This document shows positions 51,909-63,424 of a stretch of DNA of 64,000 nucleotides, piece by piece. Source of the stretch: Liopterus haemorrhoidalis (lineage: Eukaryota > Arthropoda > Insecta > Coleoptera > Dytiscidae); contig OZ020611.1 of NCBI GenBank assembly GCA_963971575.1, forward strand, positions 201,796,419 through 201,860,418, given 5' to 3'. The notes beneath the pieces were generated by a model. The model did no database searches and had not been told where the DNA came from. It saw only the letters and a program-made list of their open reading frames with translations. Made by a program: the position numbers and the translations under genes. Position 1 is the first letter of the stretch. Each line of letters opens with the position of its first letter.

Positions 51909-52089
51909 GTCAGTTTCTTTGGTTTAAGCTGAACTAGATTTTGAAAACTAGTATCTTTTAACATTTAAATTAGGCTTTTGATCATTTTGTTTAGCAACAG
52001 CCCTCTTCAATCGCTGCAAAATGAGCTCGTGACAATTTGACAAAATAAAAATTCCATTTAATTTCGCTTAAAGGTTTGGAATAGCCTAT
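51909..52089. mobile_element. 180-bp MITE related to 19018-19421
   Basis: The left end GTCAGTTTCTTTGGTTTAAG, CTGAACTAGATTTTG and the inverse of the right end (AGGCTATTCCAAACCTTTAA, GCGAAATTAAATGG) share the end words of the 19018-19421 family. TA lies on both sides. Confidence 0.55.
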
Positions 52090-52239
52090 AGCAAATTTGG
52101 CGCTTTTAATTTATATCCGTATTAATTATTTTCTGCACTTGCCTTGCTCTTAGTGATTTCAGCAGTAGTAAAGTACTATAGCAATGTTTAAATTATATTA
52201 TTTTTTTAATTTTGCATTGTTTTTTCAAGCTTTGTAAGT

Positions 52240-52420
52240 AAAACACAGAAACCTGTATACCGTCCTTCCTGTGTCTGTCTGTAGAGATCGTAAAGAGAGC
52301 TGTACGGTAGATATTGACCACACGGCTGAAACTAGAGTGTTGAAATAATGGCGTTAAAAAAAATCTGACAAAACAGCATATGAAAAATGTATACATAGAT
52401 GTATTTTTAGAAACAAAAAT
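52240..52420 (+). repeat. Degenerate GTCT-core repeat block
   Basis: TGTGTCTGTCTG, GTACGGTAGATATTGACCAC and ACGGCTGAAACTAGAGTGTT, GAAAT follow the same order as 190-250. The ends are not recognised. Confidence 0.4.
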
Positions 52421-52479
52421 ATTATTTTCCTAAAATGAAGACGATATGATATACATGCTTAGAAAATTAACAGAAGCGT

Positions 52480-53150
52480 AGGAATCCTTGGGGGCTAAAC
52501 ATTAATTTACAAAAGATAGTCTACATGTGTATTGAAGATCAATAAAGGACTTACAAATAGAAAGAGAAACAGTCAAAACATGCATAGAATTTCGATACAT
52601 AGGAACAATTATATCACATACAGCGATGGTAGATACAGATATAGATAACTAGATAATAAAAGCAAAAAGGCAGCTCGAGCACTATATGAAACCACATGAA
52701 TAAAAATTTATTAATAGAAACAAAAAAGAGAATTTTTCATATCATCGCAGAAACAATCACAAAATAAGGAGAAGAATCGTAGCTTGGCTAACTTACAAAC
52801 TTGACTAACTTGACAAACCACGGAATCGATTAAGAACCGTCGAGTTGGAATTCATGAGAAGTTTGCAATACACTAGGAAAGATGAATTAGAAGTTTCCTC
52901 AACAATTATTAAACGATTGGATAAATAATGCAAGATTTTAGGATAATACGGGCATGTAGAAAGAAATAAAGGTGACCAAAAGAGATTTTCTAATGGTTTA
53001 CAAAAGAAAATATAAAACGAAAATCAACAGTGAATTGGAAAACACACATTAGCAATTTAGTTTGTGAGGAGGACCTACCTGAGAGAAACTGCAGACAGGA
53101 GTCGATGGCACCTGAAAACAGAAAACCTGTAATTGAAAAATGACAAAAAG
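52480..53150 (+). pseudogene. RTE-type LINE C-terminal remnant
   Basis: The plus-strand reading includes TVKTCIEFRYIGTIISHTAM (FKYLG..IS region), DTDIDN and a stop, then RIVAWLTYKLD. It continues with RLRTVELEFMRSLQYTRKDE, IIKRLDK, YGHVERNKGDQKR and LRETADRSRWHLKTENL. These match, in order, the post-RT region of RTE LINEs down to the final R.W. Many stops and frameshifts. A simple AAAAAGAAGAAG tail precedes the LINE end at 53155. Confidence 0.6.
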
Positions 53151-53154
53151 AAGA

Positions 53155-53420
53155 AGTTTTATTTATTTATTTATTGGTTATTTAGGTGTGCTTCAGCTGC
53201 TAGGGCCATTAGCACCCACAAATCTTATATATTACATAGTTTAAAGACATATACCATTTATAAGAATATTTAATACAAGGTTAATATTATAATTTTATCA
53301 TATATATTAATGTTTTTTAAATACAAAATTACATTATTTATTGAATCTGGGTTGTTGCCTACAATGTATTTAATCGAATGGTTTGCAATCGCATTATATT
53401 TTCCAAAAATACCTTTTTAT
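53155..53420 (-). mobile_element. I-type LINE 3' end (UTR only)
   Basis: The plus-strand view TTTATTTATTTATTTATTGG, then GCTTCAGCTGCTAGGGCCAT, TAGCACCCACAAAT parallels the 3' UTR of the LINE at 46346 (TTTATTTGTTGGCTTTAGCA, GCTTTGGCTATTAGCC). It is a minus-strand, severely 5'-truncated insertion without coding sequence. Confidence 0.5.
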
Positions 53421-53995
53421 GAGAAGGTAATTAGAATATTATTTTGTAGAAAGTTATTGTGGAATATCAAATGAAAGCTCTTTGAGTGTAAATTAAGCAA
53501 CAAAAAGGAACTTTTTAAACACATTTAAAAAGGGGTTGATATAGAAATTAAAAATGCCTATTAGAGTAATGCCTATTATTGATTGTTGATAACAAAATAA
53601 GTACGAACGGAATTTTTCATTAGTTAATTTTTCGAAGGATTTAAATTTTTAGATTAATATTATTTTTAAATGTTATGTGCTCTGTTCAGTGCGACTAAAA
53701 ATTGCACTGGCGAAACAACCAGTTGTCTAGGCATACTCATTGCAGACAATTCTATTCCAGTTGGAGACAACTGACGGTGCGAGAAATAATTTGTAGTAAA
53801 TTAATAATAAATTAATCAAAAGCCAGAACTTCTAATAGCTGGTCGCAAACTAAACTGTGAAATAATGAAAAAAATACAATCATACTCATTAATTGTGCTG
53901 TTCTTTTAATTTCCATTATTCATTTATTTCAATTTGTCTTTCGTTTCGTTTTTTATTCTATTATTTTTTTTATAATATTTTCATTCTATGATTAT
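53421..53995. other. No recognised feature
   Basis: A CAGTTGTCT...AGACAACTG inverted word pair spans 53712-53772 and may be a decayed small TIR element. Nothing else was found. Confidence 0.3.
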
Positions 53996-53999
53996 AGAG

Positions 54000-54135
54000 T
54001 GCCGGTTTCTGAAAGCTTAGTTAACTATAACCAAAGGGTCAGAAAATGGTTGCTATGGTTACTTATAGGATTGTTATATTGTAACCGAGTTAAACCAAAA
54101 GATCAAACTCGGTTAAGCTTTCAGAAACCGACCCT
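54000..54135. mobile_element. 135-bp MITE, about 22-bp TIRs
   Basis: GAGTGCCGGTTTCTGAAAGC, TTAGTTAAC on the left is matched in inverse by GGTTAAGCTTTCAGAAACCG, ACCCTC on the right. The short interior contains GGTTGCTATGGTTACTTATA. No certain target duplication is visible. Confidence 0.65.
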
Positions 54136-54479
54136 CAGAAGTATACTTGATTTTTAAAACCTTCATGTTTTTTCATTTTGGGGTACACGCTGGTTCTGCG
54201 ATCTAAAGGACGAGTTTGGTACTGAACCAAAAAAATTCAATGTAGTAAAAAAATCACTGGCTTATCGGATAAAATCCGCTCGTGGATATTAACGCTTAAA
54301 CCGCGCTCTATAGATATCCGCGTTGTTTAAAACCTTGTAAAACCATTGGTCAGTACCACTGTATTTACCTAGTGTTAAATAAATTTAAAACAAGCTTTCA
54401 TTATTGATGTGGAGGGCAGCAGCCCTTCAACATATTGTCATTGACTTCCTGTAAATGAGCTCGCATTTCAATCAGTTCT

Positions 54480-54843
54480 TTAGTGAGAGTTATCGGGTAT
54501 CAGTGCAGTGTATAGTATGTAAGTGTTTTGGTGGTGTCTGAATGGCGTTCCGCGGTGTCTGTGTACGTTATAGCGGCGGGTGGCAGTCGGCAGCGACTTT
54601 ATCGACTGCACTAGGGCTGCGGTCAGGGGTGGACATTGCAATATCCGCTTCTACACCGGAATTAAGATGTCACGTTCGCTCCGATTCCTAGATACGCCGA
54701 GTGCAGATAAAGAAGCTTATAACGTTAAAGATGAGAGGGATTTATTTTCTAGAGGATTTTATTTCTTTTGTTTTTTTAGTTGTTTTGCTGATGTTGAAAG
54801 AAAATGTAAACATTTTGCTAAGAAGGAATTAATGAAATTTTAA
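54480..54843 (+). promoter_or_regulatory. CpG-rich patch, candidate host promoter and first exon
   Basis: The block 54530-54720 is the most CpG-rich sequence in its neighbourhood (CCGCGG, GCGGCGGG, GGCAGCGAC) and has no transposon signature. Upstream, GGGTATCAGTGCAGTG near 54495 contains a TCAGT initiator-like word. An ATG at 54667 opens MSRSLRFLDTPSADKEAYNV, continuing to a stop after 54840 through a low-quality FYFFCFFSCF stretch. Read as an exon, it could end before that at an unmarked donor. I recognise no protein domain. It may be a real 5' exon or chance. Confidence 0.25.
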
Positions 54844-54849
54844 TTTAGA

Positions 54850-55525
54850 TAAATAAATATCTTGTTTACGTATATATTTCAGTTATTACTATATATTTAT
54901 ATTTAATATTATTCAAAAAGTAATATCTCCTGCGTAGCAATGTTTCGTATTAGTAAAAACCTAAGAAACAAAATCTAATATTACTGGTTAGATGTTTGGA
55001 TAACTCTTAATCATTATTGTTATGATTGTGGGTGTGTCAAGATGTTAACAAACATTTACTGATTTCACACTACAAGCAGTAGGAGAAGATTTCATATTAG
55101 GGATCAGTAGAACAGAATATATAATTCTTCCATGAAAGAGCACGACAAAAGAGCAGTTATACAAAAGAGCAAGTACGATCAGAGAACAAGCGATAATAGG
55201 ATAAAGTGCGTCAAAATAATTGATATTGGCTATAACCTTAAGAATAGGACAGAGTTCAGAAGACTTTTTAAGCTTATTCGAGCCGCTCTGTTTCTTCTAT
55301 TATTAATCCTTCACTAGCATAATCTAGCCTAATGAGCCAGATTTTAAGCATACTCTAATTTTTATTCAGTATTTGTTGCTTGCTCTTAACAATATTTGAT
55401 TTTGCTCTTTCGTGAAATGTCCTTTTGAAGTTTGTTGTTATTTGACAAATGGGCAGTCATAAAAGCAATAGTAATAGCAATAGTAGCAACAAAGCAGAAT
55501 AGATTATCGGTATACTAGACTGATA
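54850..55525. other. No supported gene
   Basis: One 61-codon frame at 55132-55317 (MKEHDKRAVIQKSKYDQRTS) has no recognisable domain, and the flanks are AT-rich. It lies just upstream of the RTE remnant and could be part of the same insertion, but this is not supported by motif. Confidence 0.3.
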
Positions 55526-55534
55526 TATAGTATT

Positions 55535-56485
55535 TATAGTAATGCCGCAGTTTACGTAAAACTCCATACGAAAACGGAGAAATTTGGGATAGAACGCGGT
55601 GTTCGACAAGGCGATTCGATTTTTCCCAAATTATTCAACGCAGCTCCGGAGTTGGCGTTTAAAAACTGTAACTGGGCGAATCGTGGTCTAGATATAGAAG
55701 GAGTGAGACTTAACCATCTTAGATTCGCAGACGATATTATTTTACTATCAGACATTGTAGCAGACATGGTGTACATGCTGGAATAACTAAAAAGGTAAAC
55801 TGGAAAAATTGGATTGAAGGTAAATATCTCTAAGACGCAATTGATGACGAATCTAATATTGAGTAACCATCTATACCTCGGTGGCAAATAAATAGAACAG
55901 GTAGTCAGCTATAAATATCTAGGGCATGACATTAGCATTGGCCGAGACAATCAAACCCGTGAAATGAAACGCCGCATCGGTCTAAGGTGAGCAGCTTTTG
56001 GCAAGTTGAGAGATGTTTTCACTAGCAACTTGCCAAATTGCGTGAAGAAAAAAGTTTACAACCAATGCGTACTACCTGATCTAATGTATGGATCAGAAAC
56101 TGAGATATTAACAGCTAAGTCAGCTGAAAAATTAAGAGTTGCCCAAAGATCGATGGAGAGAGCAATACTATGAATTAGTCTAGCTGATCGAAAAACAAAT
56201 CAGTAGATTCGAAAGCAAACAAAAGTATGTGACGTCATCGAAAGAATTTCTCGTCTTATGACTCGTCCAGATGACAGGTGGACGAAGAAAATCCTAGATT
56301 GGAGACCCAGAGATACCAACAAAAGCAGAGGAAGACCCCCCAACTAGGTGGGCGAATGACGTAAAGAGAGTTGCGGGGAATTGGAAATCAAAAGCACAAG
56401 ATAGATTCGAATGGAAAAAGCTTGGGGAGGCCTACGTTCAGCAGTGGACAAGAAAGGCTGATTAATGATGATGATTATGAAAGGC
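55535..56485 (+). pseudogene. RTE-type LINE: RT palm to 3' tail
   Basis: The plus-strand reading is IERGVRQGDSIFPKLFNAAP (RT motif GVRQGD.LSP.LF), then GVRLNHLRFADDIILLSDIV with both catalytic Asp, GLKVNISKTQLMTN and VVSYKYLGHDISIGRDNQTR. It continues EMKRRIGLR, FGKLRDVFTSNLPNCVKKKV, VYNQCVLPDLMYGSETEILT, LRVAQRSMERAIL and ISLADRKTNQ. The end is DDRWTKKILDWRPRDTNKSR, GRPPN and WGGLRSAVDKKG. The element ends in a TGATGATGAT tail at 56465. The FADD, GVRQGD and TGA-rich tail identify the RTE clade. About six stops or frameshifts interrupt it. The 5' part (endonuclease and fingers) is missing. Confidence 0.8.
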
Positions 56486-56489
56486 ACTC

Positions 56490-57705
56490 GACTATAAAAA
56501 ACTACACTATCCCTACTCCTGGTTATCCCAAATACTCGTTAGAATAGTTCTTTTAGCTGATCACTTCATCATTTGCGGCAACTTTTGTCTGGCTAAGGAA
56601 TTTATAGTTGTCCTTTCCACATCATTCTTAATATTCTGTCCTATTTCATCCTTAAGACCTGTCTGATACTTTTATTTTGCAGCTTTTGAATTTTTAATTG
56701 ACATCAAATATTGATAGTAGTAATAATTGGGTCGATCTTGCTTCTTTAAGGGCTCGCTTAATATAAGTTGTTAATGGACAGTGTAACAAAAAATATACTC
56801 TATTTCAAAGAAGAAAACAGTAGTTAGTGCTGCGGTTACTATTTAAGGAATACGATTTACACAGAACACATATCGTATTGCCGGAAATTTAAAAAAGGTT
56901 ACAACTAAGTCATGGGTGTAGTAACTGAGATAGCCATAGTATTTTTCATACAACACAAATTCAGTATGAAATCAAACTTAAACGAGTTAAATTTTAGTAT
57001 TAATTTTCAAAAATGACGTAAATAAGGATTCGGTTAAAAATGGTTTAGATAAATCCGTAAACACAAGCAATATATCTTCAGAGTTGATGTTTCTTCTATT
57101 AATTATTTTAAATAAAAATAAGGTCAAATTTTGCTACCAAGCACGAAATACTTTTTTCTACCAACTATTAGTCTTCTAGCACCTATATTGGTCATTAATC
57201 TTAGTCTTCATCATAACAGTCATCTTCAAACAAAACCATATTGATGGTAAATGTACTTAAAATTAAACGCATTATAAAAAGATTATGTGACCGAAAAAAT
57301 CAACCTTAAAAACTTTACCCAGTGTTCAATTTTTGTGAAAAAAATGATGAATCAATTTGGCGTAGAGTTTTCTTCAATTCGTCGAATGTAGCTGTATATA
57401 CTCTTCTCTTGGGTGGCGAGAAGACGGATTATTTTTCTTTCATTTCTTCGACTATCACTATTCGATAATGCTGTCCGATAGACCAACCTCTTTTGAAGTT
57501 AAGTGAACAGCTTGAATTTTCAGTAGCTCATTCCGTCAGTTTGTCTGGAATCGTTGTCTAAACCTAAAAAGAGCTAGAAATACTATATATTGTGAAGAGG
57601 AAACTAAAAACTCTCGGACATCAAAAATAGGGACAGGTACATCTCAAGGCCCGTAGGTATACCTTGCTACAACTAATATTGTAAAACAAAGTATATCGTG
57701 GAAGA
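56490..57705. other. No supported gene
   Basis: AT-rich. The stretch 57340-57560 is slightly less so, with a minus-strand reading (RLVYRTALSNSDSRR) that I cannot place. Confidence 0.3.
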
Positions 57706-57711
57706 AGACTA

Positions 57712-57845
57712 GTGGTGGGATTACGATGAATATAATTCGATTCTAATTCTATTACCAATAAAACGATTCTATTGGCGGTTGCTAAATAACGATTGTTGAT
57801 TGTCAATTATAGAAGAGAATTATATCGCACATAATCCCACCTCTG
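57712..57845. mobile_element. 134-bp MITE with GGTGGGATTA ends
   Basis: GTGGTGGGATTACGATGAAT, ATAATTCGATTCT on the left and the inverse of AGAATTATATCGCACATAAT, CCCACCTC on the right form imperfect TIRs of about 33 bases. The interior repeats ATTCTATT words. The end style is hAT-like, but no 8-bp duplication is visible. Confidence 0.6.
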
Positions 57846-58060
57846 GTCGTTTATATTGGTTGAAGAATCTACGCCAATGGTTTTAATCTACCTCTATATC
57901 TTTTTCTAGTAGCTATAAGCAAAATGAAAACTGCATGATAGCCAACATCCAAACCGAATAGGTACTACAAGAAAAAAAAAAAAATAAGTTGAACATAAGG
58001 ATGCGTCGAACTATAGTTTGGTAGAGCATCATGATCTTAGTGTTTTTAGAAAGCTTAAGT

Positions 58061-58561
58061 TAGTTTTACACAGTTTAATTAATTGATCAACAAATTGATC
58101 AAGTTTTTTGTCAATTAATTGAAAAATTTATTGGTAACCTTGGGAACAAAAATTTCACTCTACACACATCAATTTATTAATCAATTTTTTTGAAAATTTT
58201 TACATTACCAACTGTAAAACATGTTGACATATTTATCAGAATGAAAATATTGAATAAATCTTCACAAAATTAGGAGCTGTGAACAAAAACTAAAGAAATA
58301 ACCTAGATGATGATAAATTAGAACGTTTGAGGTTATGTTAGATTTGAAACCGAAACAAAAATAATATGTTTCGAGGTTATGCTACAACTAAACAGCAATA
58401 TCTTAACAGATAAAAATATACCTAGAATTCCCTAAAAAATTGATGAAAAATTGACGAAAAATAGAACTCGAAATTTTTACGCTTTACACACATCAATTAA
58501 TTGAATGTCAACCTTTTCAATTAATTGATCAATTAATTGAATCGTGTAAAACCCACTTTAC
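58061..58561. mobile_element. 500-bp MITE with ATTAATTGAT-rich TIRs
   Basis: GTTAGTTTTACACAGTTTAA, TTAATTGATCAA on the left and the inverse of TTGATCAATTAATTGAATCG, TGTAAAACCCAC on the right form TIRs of about 35-48 bases. Within each arm the word CAATTAATTGA is itself repeated, and TTTACACACATCAATT occurs subterminally on both sides. No coding capacity and no certain target duplication. Confidence 0.7.
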
Positions 58562-58564
58562 TTT

Positions 58565-59585
58565 GAAAACAAGGTTGAATGTGAAATAAGATGAATTAGC
58601 AGCTTAAATTTGGTTATTCTATTTTTCTCAATGTTGCAATATATAATTCTGATATTTCATTGTATTTGGAACCACTGGCTTTTGCATATAGCATTCCTTT
58701 TTCCTTTATTATGAAAAATTATGCTTAATAATTAAAATGTGAATTAATTCGGTCACATCAGAGAGTTGACATGTGGGAGACACCCTATAATTTGTTAATT
58801 ACTTTTTCATTAACAGTGTAGATGTTATGAACTGGATAAAAAAATTATTTCGTCATAAATTTTCATCCATTTTCCAAACTTTTCTACAGTACAATTTCCA
58901 TTAATAATAATTTATAATGTTGAATATCTCTAGAATTGTGCAAAAAAAATCATGGATATTTTCATGGGGATTTATTTTCATGGAGAACTTTTTTGCTAAC
59001 ATACAAACAAAAACAAAAATGTTATATTGGGTTCTTGAAATTTTGTTTTATTTTGTTATTTATTTTATTTAGATTTTTTATATTGTAGTCTACTTAAATA
59101 TTCCTTTATGTACGTAAAAGCTTTTGAAATAGTTAGTGCAACTTTTCTATGCCGTATTTTACATTTAGGAAGTTATTGAACAAAAATTGACACAATTTCT
59201 TTCAGCCATCATTCTTCTGTTGAGAAATTGTCAAGTTGCTAAATGCATGACTTTCCGCAAATTTATAGAACACAATAAATTATTTCCTGGAAAATTGATT
59301 TGCTGGCGAACTACCAAAACATTTTAATTTTTCCACCGAGAGAGGGTGAAAAAAAGTAACTTGTTATTTGAATTATTTGATCTATTTTTTATTCTGTTCA
59401 CAAAACGGTGATCAAAACTTTTTAATTTGCAAAACCCTGCTATGAAAAGTTGGTTTATTCTGATAATTATTTTAGATTATATAACAGAATTCATAACAAG
59501 ATGTTATTCATGAAATGAGTAATTGTTCGAAAAATTCTATATGGTCGGCACATAATAAACCATAAAATACAATTTTCTATTAAGT
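58565..59585. other. No recognised feature
   Basis: AT-rich sequence with chance frames only. Confidence 0.35.
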
Positions 59586-59589
59586 ACGT

Positions 59590-60863
59590 AAAGAAATTTA
59601 CTTAAAAATAATCCAGCGGTGCTAAATCAATGGATCTAGGGGGCCAAATATCACTGCTAGTAAGCTTGTCTTCTAAGTATTCTCTTAGATATTAAATGGC
59701 AATGACACAGCTATGCGAGCTGTGTGTACTGTCACTCAGTCTTGTTGAAAAAAAAAAAAACAAATTCGTCGTCGTGTAATTGTTCTATAAATAAAATTAA
59801 TATATTCAGTTGTAGGCTCTCGTTGAAACATATTGAAAATAGAACTCAAAATAAGGTAACGTTTCAAAATATTTTAATTTATTAATACGTATTTCGGCTT
59901 ATGAGGCCATCATCAGAACACAAAAAGTTTACAAAACTGAACAAATATATACTATCTTCAAAAGTTCAATAAATTGTTTCAAAATTAACCCCTTATAATT
60001 TTCTATATTGATCAGTTTATTGAAAAATATTGGTCCAGTAATTCCTCTTCGGGACATAGCAACCTAGATTCCTATTTTAAATTAAACGAGGTTTCATGAA
60101 ACACATGCAGATTTTCTGCTGACCATGTTCGGTGGTTTTGCGAATTAACGTATCTGCGTAAATGGGACCAAGCCTCGGCAGTTGAAAATGAAAAATGTAA
60201 AAGGTTCGTCATTCAAATTTTCATTAGAACATTCGTAGTACACTTGACGCTTTCCATGATCAGCAGGCAATATTTTCTGTACCATCGAAACCTTGTAAGG
60301 ATGCTAATGCAGTTTCTTCTTCACGTCATTATGAACCGTTCCATATAAAAAATATAATAAAACTTTAAAATCAATTATTTTATTTATGTGTTTTGTTAGA
60401 AACTTAAGAAAAATAAATAAATAAAATAACCTTAAAATAGAAAAATAAGAAAATTATAAATACTACCTTAGAGCAGAAGCAAAAAAATTAGAATATGATT
60501 TGGTCACAGATCATGGAATACGAGGAGCACAAGCTAACTGCGTCTGCGAGTTAAAAATTCAATCGTCATGAAAACTGAAAGTTCTTATTTGTGCCAATAA
60601 TTTCCTCAAACTTTTATTTGGGCTGATCTCTATCCGTTTTTTGACGTACCAAACTTCTGCAGTAACCACTAGTTTCTTTCCAGTTGATTTCCTCTTGTTA
60701 ACACTTCCCTTGTTCTGAAAACGGTCCACAATACGATAAAGATGTCGGTTGATAGATAATCAATATCAAACTAAATTTGATAATCATTGAATTTTTCATC
60801 ACGTATGCCACCTCGAAAATATCCTTCTAAAATAAGCTTGGTATGTTCTTCTTTAAAAGCCAT
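59590..60863 (-). pseudogene. Tc1/mariner transposase remnant, DD41D-like, with a repeat inserted
   Basis: The ATG at 60863 starts MAFKEEHTKLILEGYFRGGI, then HTH2 pieces INRHLYRIVDRFQNKGSVNK, RKSTGKK and ISPNKSLRKLLAQ. After a gap come HPYKVSMVQKILPADHGKRQ and AMSRRGITGPIFFNKLINIE, NYKGLILKQFIELL (to about 59950). The frame is then broken by about 180 bases of unrelated sequence containing CGTATTTCGGCTTATGAGGC. It resumes with FQQD, a stop, VTVHTARIAV (second catalytic Asp) and, after a 2-base shift, WPPRSIDLAPLDYF (third Asp). The spacing is 41 residues, as in the DD41D group. The HTH start resembles the DUF4817 type. It is a different lineage from 34158-35470. TIRs were not found. Confidence 0.75.
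59770..59950. repeat. Insert with GTATTTCGGC..GAGGCCATCATCAG fold-back word
   Basis: It interrupts the transposase between its IELL and FQQD blocks. The word CGGCTTATGAGGCCATCATC is of the same type as GACGTTTCGACTGG..CCAGTCATCCTCAG at 395-432 and TGTATTTCGGCC at 18957. This suggests a class of short inserts sharing a small stem. No ends or duplication were defined. Confidence 0.4.
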
Positions 60864-60869
60864 TGTTAA

Positions 60870-61090
60870 CCTACAAATTTAAAACACGTGGTAAAATTAT
60901 TTACGTATTTGAAATATTTAATTTTATTTGAAATATTATTCAATATGATAATAATACACCTGATAAAGAACTTGGGAGCACAATTTTCAACTTGTCCACA
61001 CTGTATATTCGCGAAATACACTAACACACATTAATGTGAATGCATACCTAAAATGCATTCACGACTACAAAGCATAATAAACGAAATGAG
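60870..61090. other. No recognised feature
   Basis: AT-rich upstream flank of the transposase remnant. I could not find its terminal repeat here. Confidence 0.3.
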
Positions 61091-61094
61091 GTAG

Positions 61095-61215
61095 AACAAG
61101 ACTAACTCTACCTCTGCTTAAAGAAGCACTATACTAAGAGCTCAGATGATGACCGGAACAAGACTAACTCTACCTCTGCTTAAGGAAGCACGATACTAAA
61201 AGCTCAGATGATGAT
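61095..61215. repeat. Two-copy tandem repeat, 62-bp period
   Basis: AACAAGACTAACTCTACCTC, TGCTTAA(A/G)GAAGCAC and CTCAGATGATGA occur at 61095 and 61157 with about four differences. Confidence 0.85.
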
Positions 61216-63003
61216 GCGGTGACCGAAATGAGCCACTAAAATACACTAAGACACGAGGCAAATGTATATAACATACATTCGTGAACTGCAACAGTGCAGG
61301 TAACCTGAACGGCGATCTCGTACACGCAGAACTGAGTACAAAAATTAACATGACACAGATGGTTCGAATGTTATTCCATAACTAAACTAAAAATAAAGTT
61401 GGTCTGAAAACCCTCCCCCCAACTACTTAAATATTAATAATTTGCGGGACTGGCGCGAAGAATTGTTGATAAATACAGATACAGAGAGCTATTTACCAAT
61501 ATAAAAATTGACAGGCGTTAAACAATAGATAATTGCAGACAATACAAAGAAATTTGCAGTGTGACGCTCCTGCAAAATATCTTTGACATATTACTTTTGC
61601 GCCTGCATAGAAGTGACGTTTCGCACAAAATCCGATTGCTGAAATACATTTTTATAGTAATTAGAGTAAACGATGACGTCACGGTCAATCAATATTGATC
61701 ACCCGGTATTTTAGTTCAACATTCAAGATATATTGGTTTCCAACATATAAAACACAGATGATAAGTGTGTCTTTTAATTCGAGGAGAACAAGAGTAATAG
61801 GTTTTATGTCCTTCTTGTTTTCCCAATTGAATTTGAAGCACTTAATTCTTTTTACCACTAACATTTTGCACCCGAAAATATATCAGCATGAGCAAAAAAA
61901 AATTTTTTTTTACTTGATTTTGCTAAAATAAGGCCAAAACTTTAGTTCTTTACCCTATATACGGAGAGGCTGTTTAAAAAAAATCAGAGTAATGCATATT
62001 GATATAAATAGTACACTCCGAATTTATTATCAGATTAATACAAAAAAGAAATAGTCAAGAAATTATGATTATTTATTTAATGTGAGCTATCAAAGGAAAG
62101 AGCGTGAAACGTAGATTATCGAACAACAATTAGTAAAATATTACGGGATTTGTTCTTTAACATCAAATATTCTTGTCTTCTTTTGGTCACTTTCTCTTCC
62201 TAAATACCTACTGAATCCTGAAATATGTACAAATACACAGTTTCGAAAACACAACATGTATTATGTAAGTTTACAATTTATAGCTATATATATTTTTTTA
62301 CCAGTATCAAATTTTTATTTTAAAAATAATCTTTACAAATATAAGAAGAGTTTTATCTTTTTCTGTAGATGTTATTTATAGCAACGATCCTTTTTTTTAG
62401 GACATCTGTATGTCATACTCAGCAAAACATATACAGCGTAAAGAGCAACTGTCAATTTTTATGTCAGACCCTTTTAAGTACGCTGTGAACGGATATTTGA
62501 CATGGAATTTAATTCCGTGTTCTCTCGTGCGTATTTAAGAATGTGGATACATTTTTGTACAATTACGAAAACATCATAAAAATATTGTTCTTATGTTATT
62601 TTTTCCTTGCAAAGTAATAATAATAAATAATATAAGAATTCTTGTTATACTTACGGGGTTTAAGAAACAAGGGAAAATAGTATTACAACAGTTAGTATCA
62701 ACATATTTTATTTTCATGTGTTCAAGAATTATATGTAAATAATGTATTATTATGTACATGTTTATAATAATTTAAACCGCGGATTTTTGTTATTTTATTT
62801 ATAGTAATGCATATATTAAAAGCAATCCTCACAAAAAACGATCGCTTGTTCGTATTTTGGGAGAGGATTAATGTTATTTACAAGTGTACATTTATCAGAA
62901 GGCTATTAGTGTTTTAAATATTTCTTATTATTTAGATATCAGTAAGTAAGTTTTTTTATTAAACGTATATTCGATGTTAATAGTTGCCTTTTAACGTTTC
63001 AAC
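61216..63003. other. No supported gene
   Basis: AT-rich, with an ATTTCCGG-poor, simple composition. A right-end scrap of the GTCT-core repeat may lie at 62205-62245 (TAAATACCTACTGAATCCTG, AAATATGTAC). A GGGAGAGGATTAATG word at 62859 resembles the repeat pair at 13400/44270. Confidence 0.3.
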
Positions 63004-63258
63004 CAGGGCCGGCGGAAGGGGGCATGAAAAGCATGCGGTGCATGCGGGCGCCGGTGCGAGGGGGGCGCTGACGTGAGACTCAAAAGGGCGCCAAATGCCA
63101 AATGAATGTAAAAGTAATTTAGTGAAATGTAATTTTAGAAGTGAGGACCTTTTTTTTAGGTCTTCATTTCACATGCTCGAAAAACACTAGTTACGCCCTG
63201 CTAAGGGCGCTTAATTAAATCTTGCCTAAGGGCGCCACTGACCCTCGCGCCGGCTCTA
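63004..63258. mobile_element. 255-bp hAT MITE with perfect 8-bp duplication
   Basis: The left end CAGGGCCGGCG and the inverse of CGCCGGCTCTA form the TIR (one end base differs). GTTTCAAC stands at 62996-63003 and 63259-63266. GGGCGCC words recur subterminally (GCGGGCGCCGG, AAGGGCGCCAAAT, TAAGGGCGCC). The interior contains GAGGACCTTTTTTTTAGGTC, related to the tandem at 41827. Confidence 0.9.
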
Positions 63259-63424
63259 GTTTCAACGTTAGTCTTCATCGTTTTGTCGTAACAAATTGAG
63301 ATTTAGTAATTCTTACAATTTTTGAGAGTTGTTAGAAGTATGAAAAAGTGTAGGCCTTTTTCTCAAATTTAACATAAAACACGCAATTCAGTCATCAAGA
63401 TATTTGAAATTGTGGTGTCTGTTC

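Noticed and set aside
55552..55887. 111-codon minus-strand frame
   Set aside because: It is antisense to the RTE reverse transcriptase, whose LRFADDI and GVRQGD motifs are on the plus strand.
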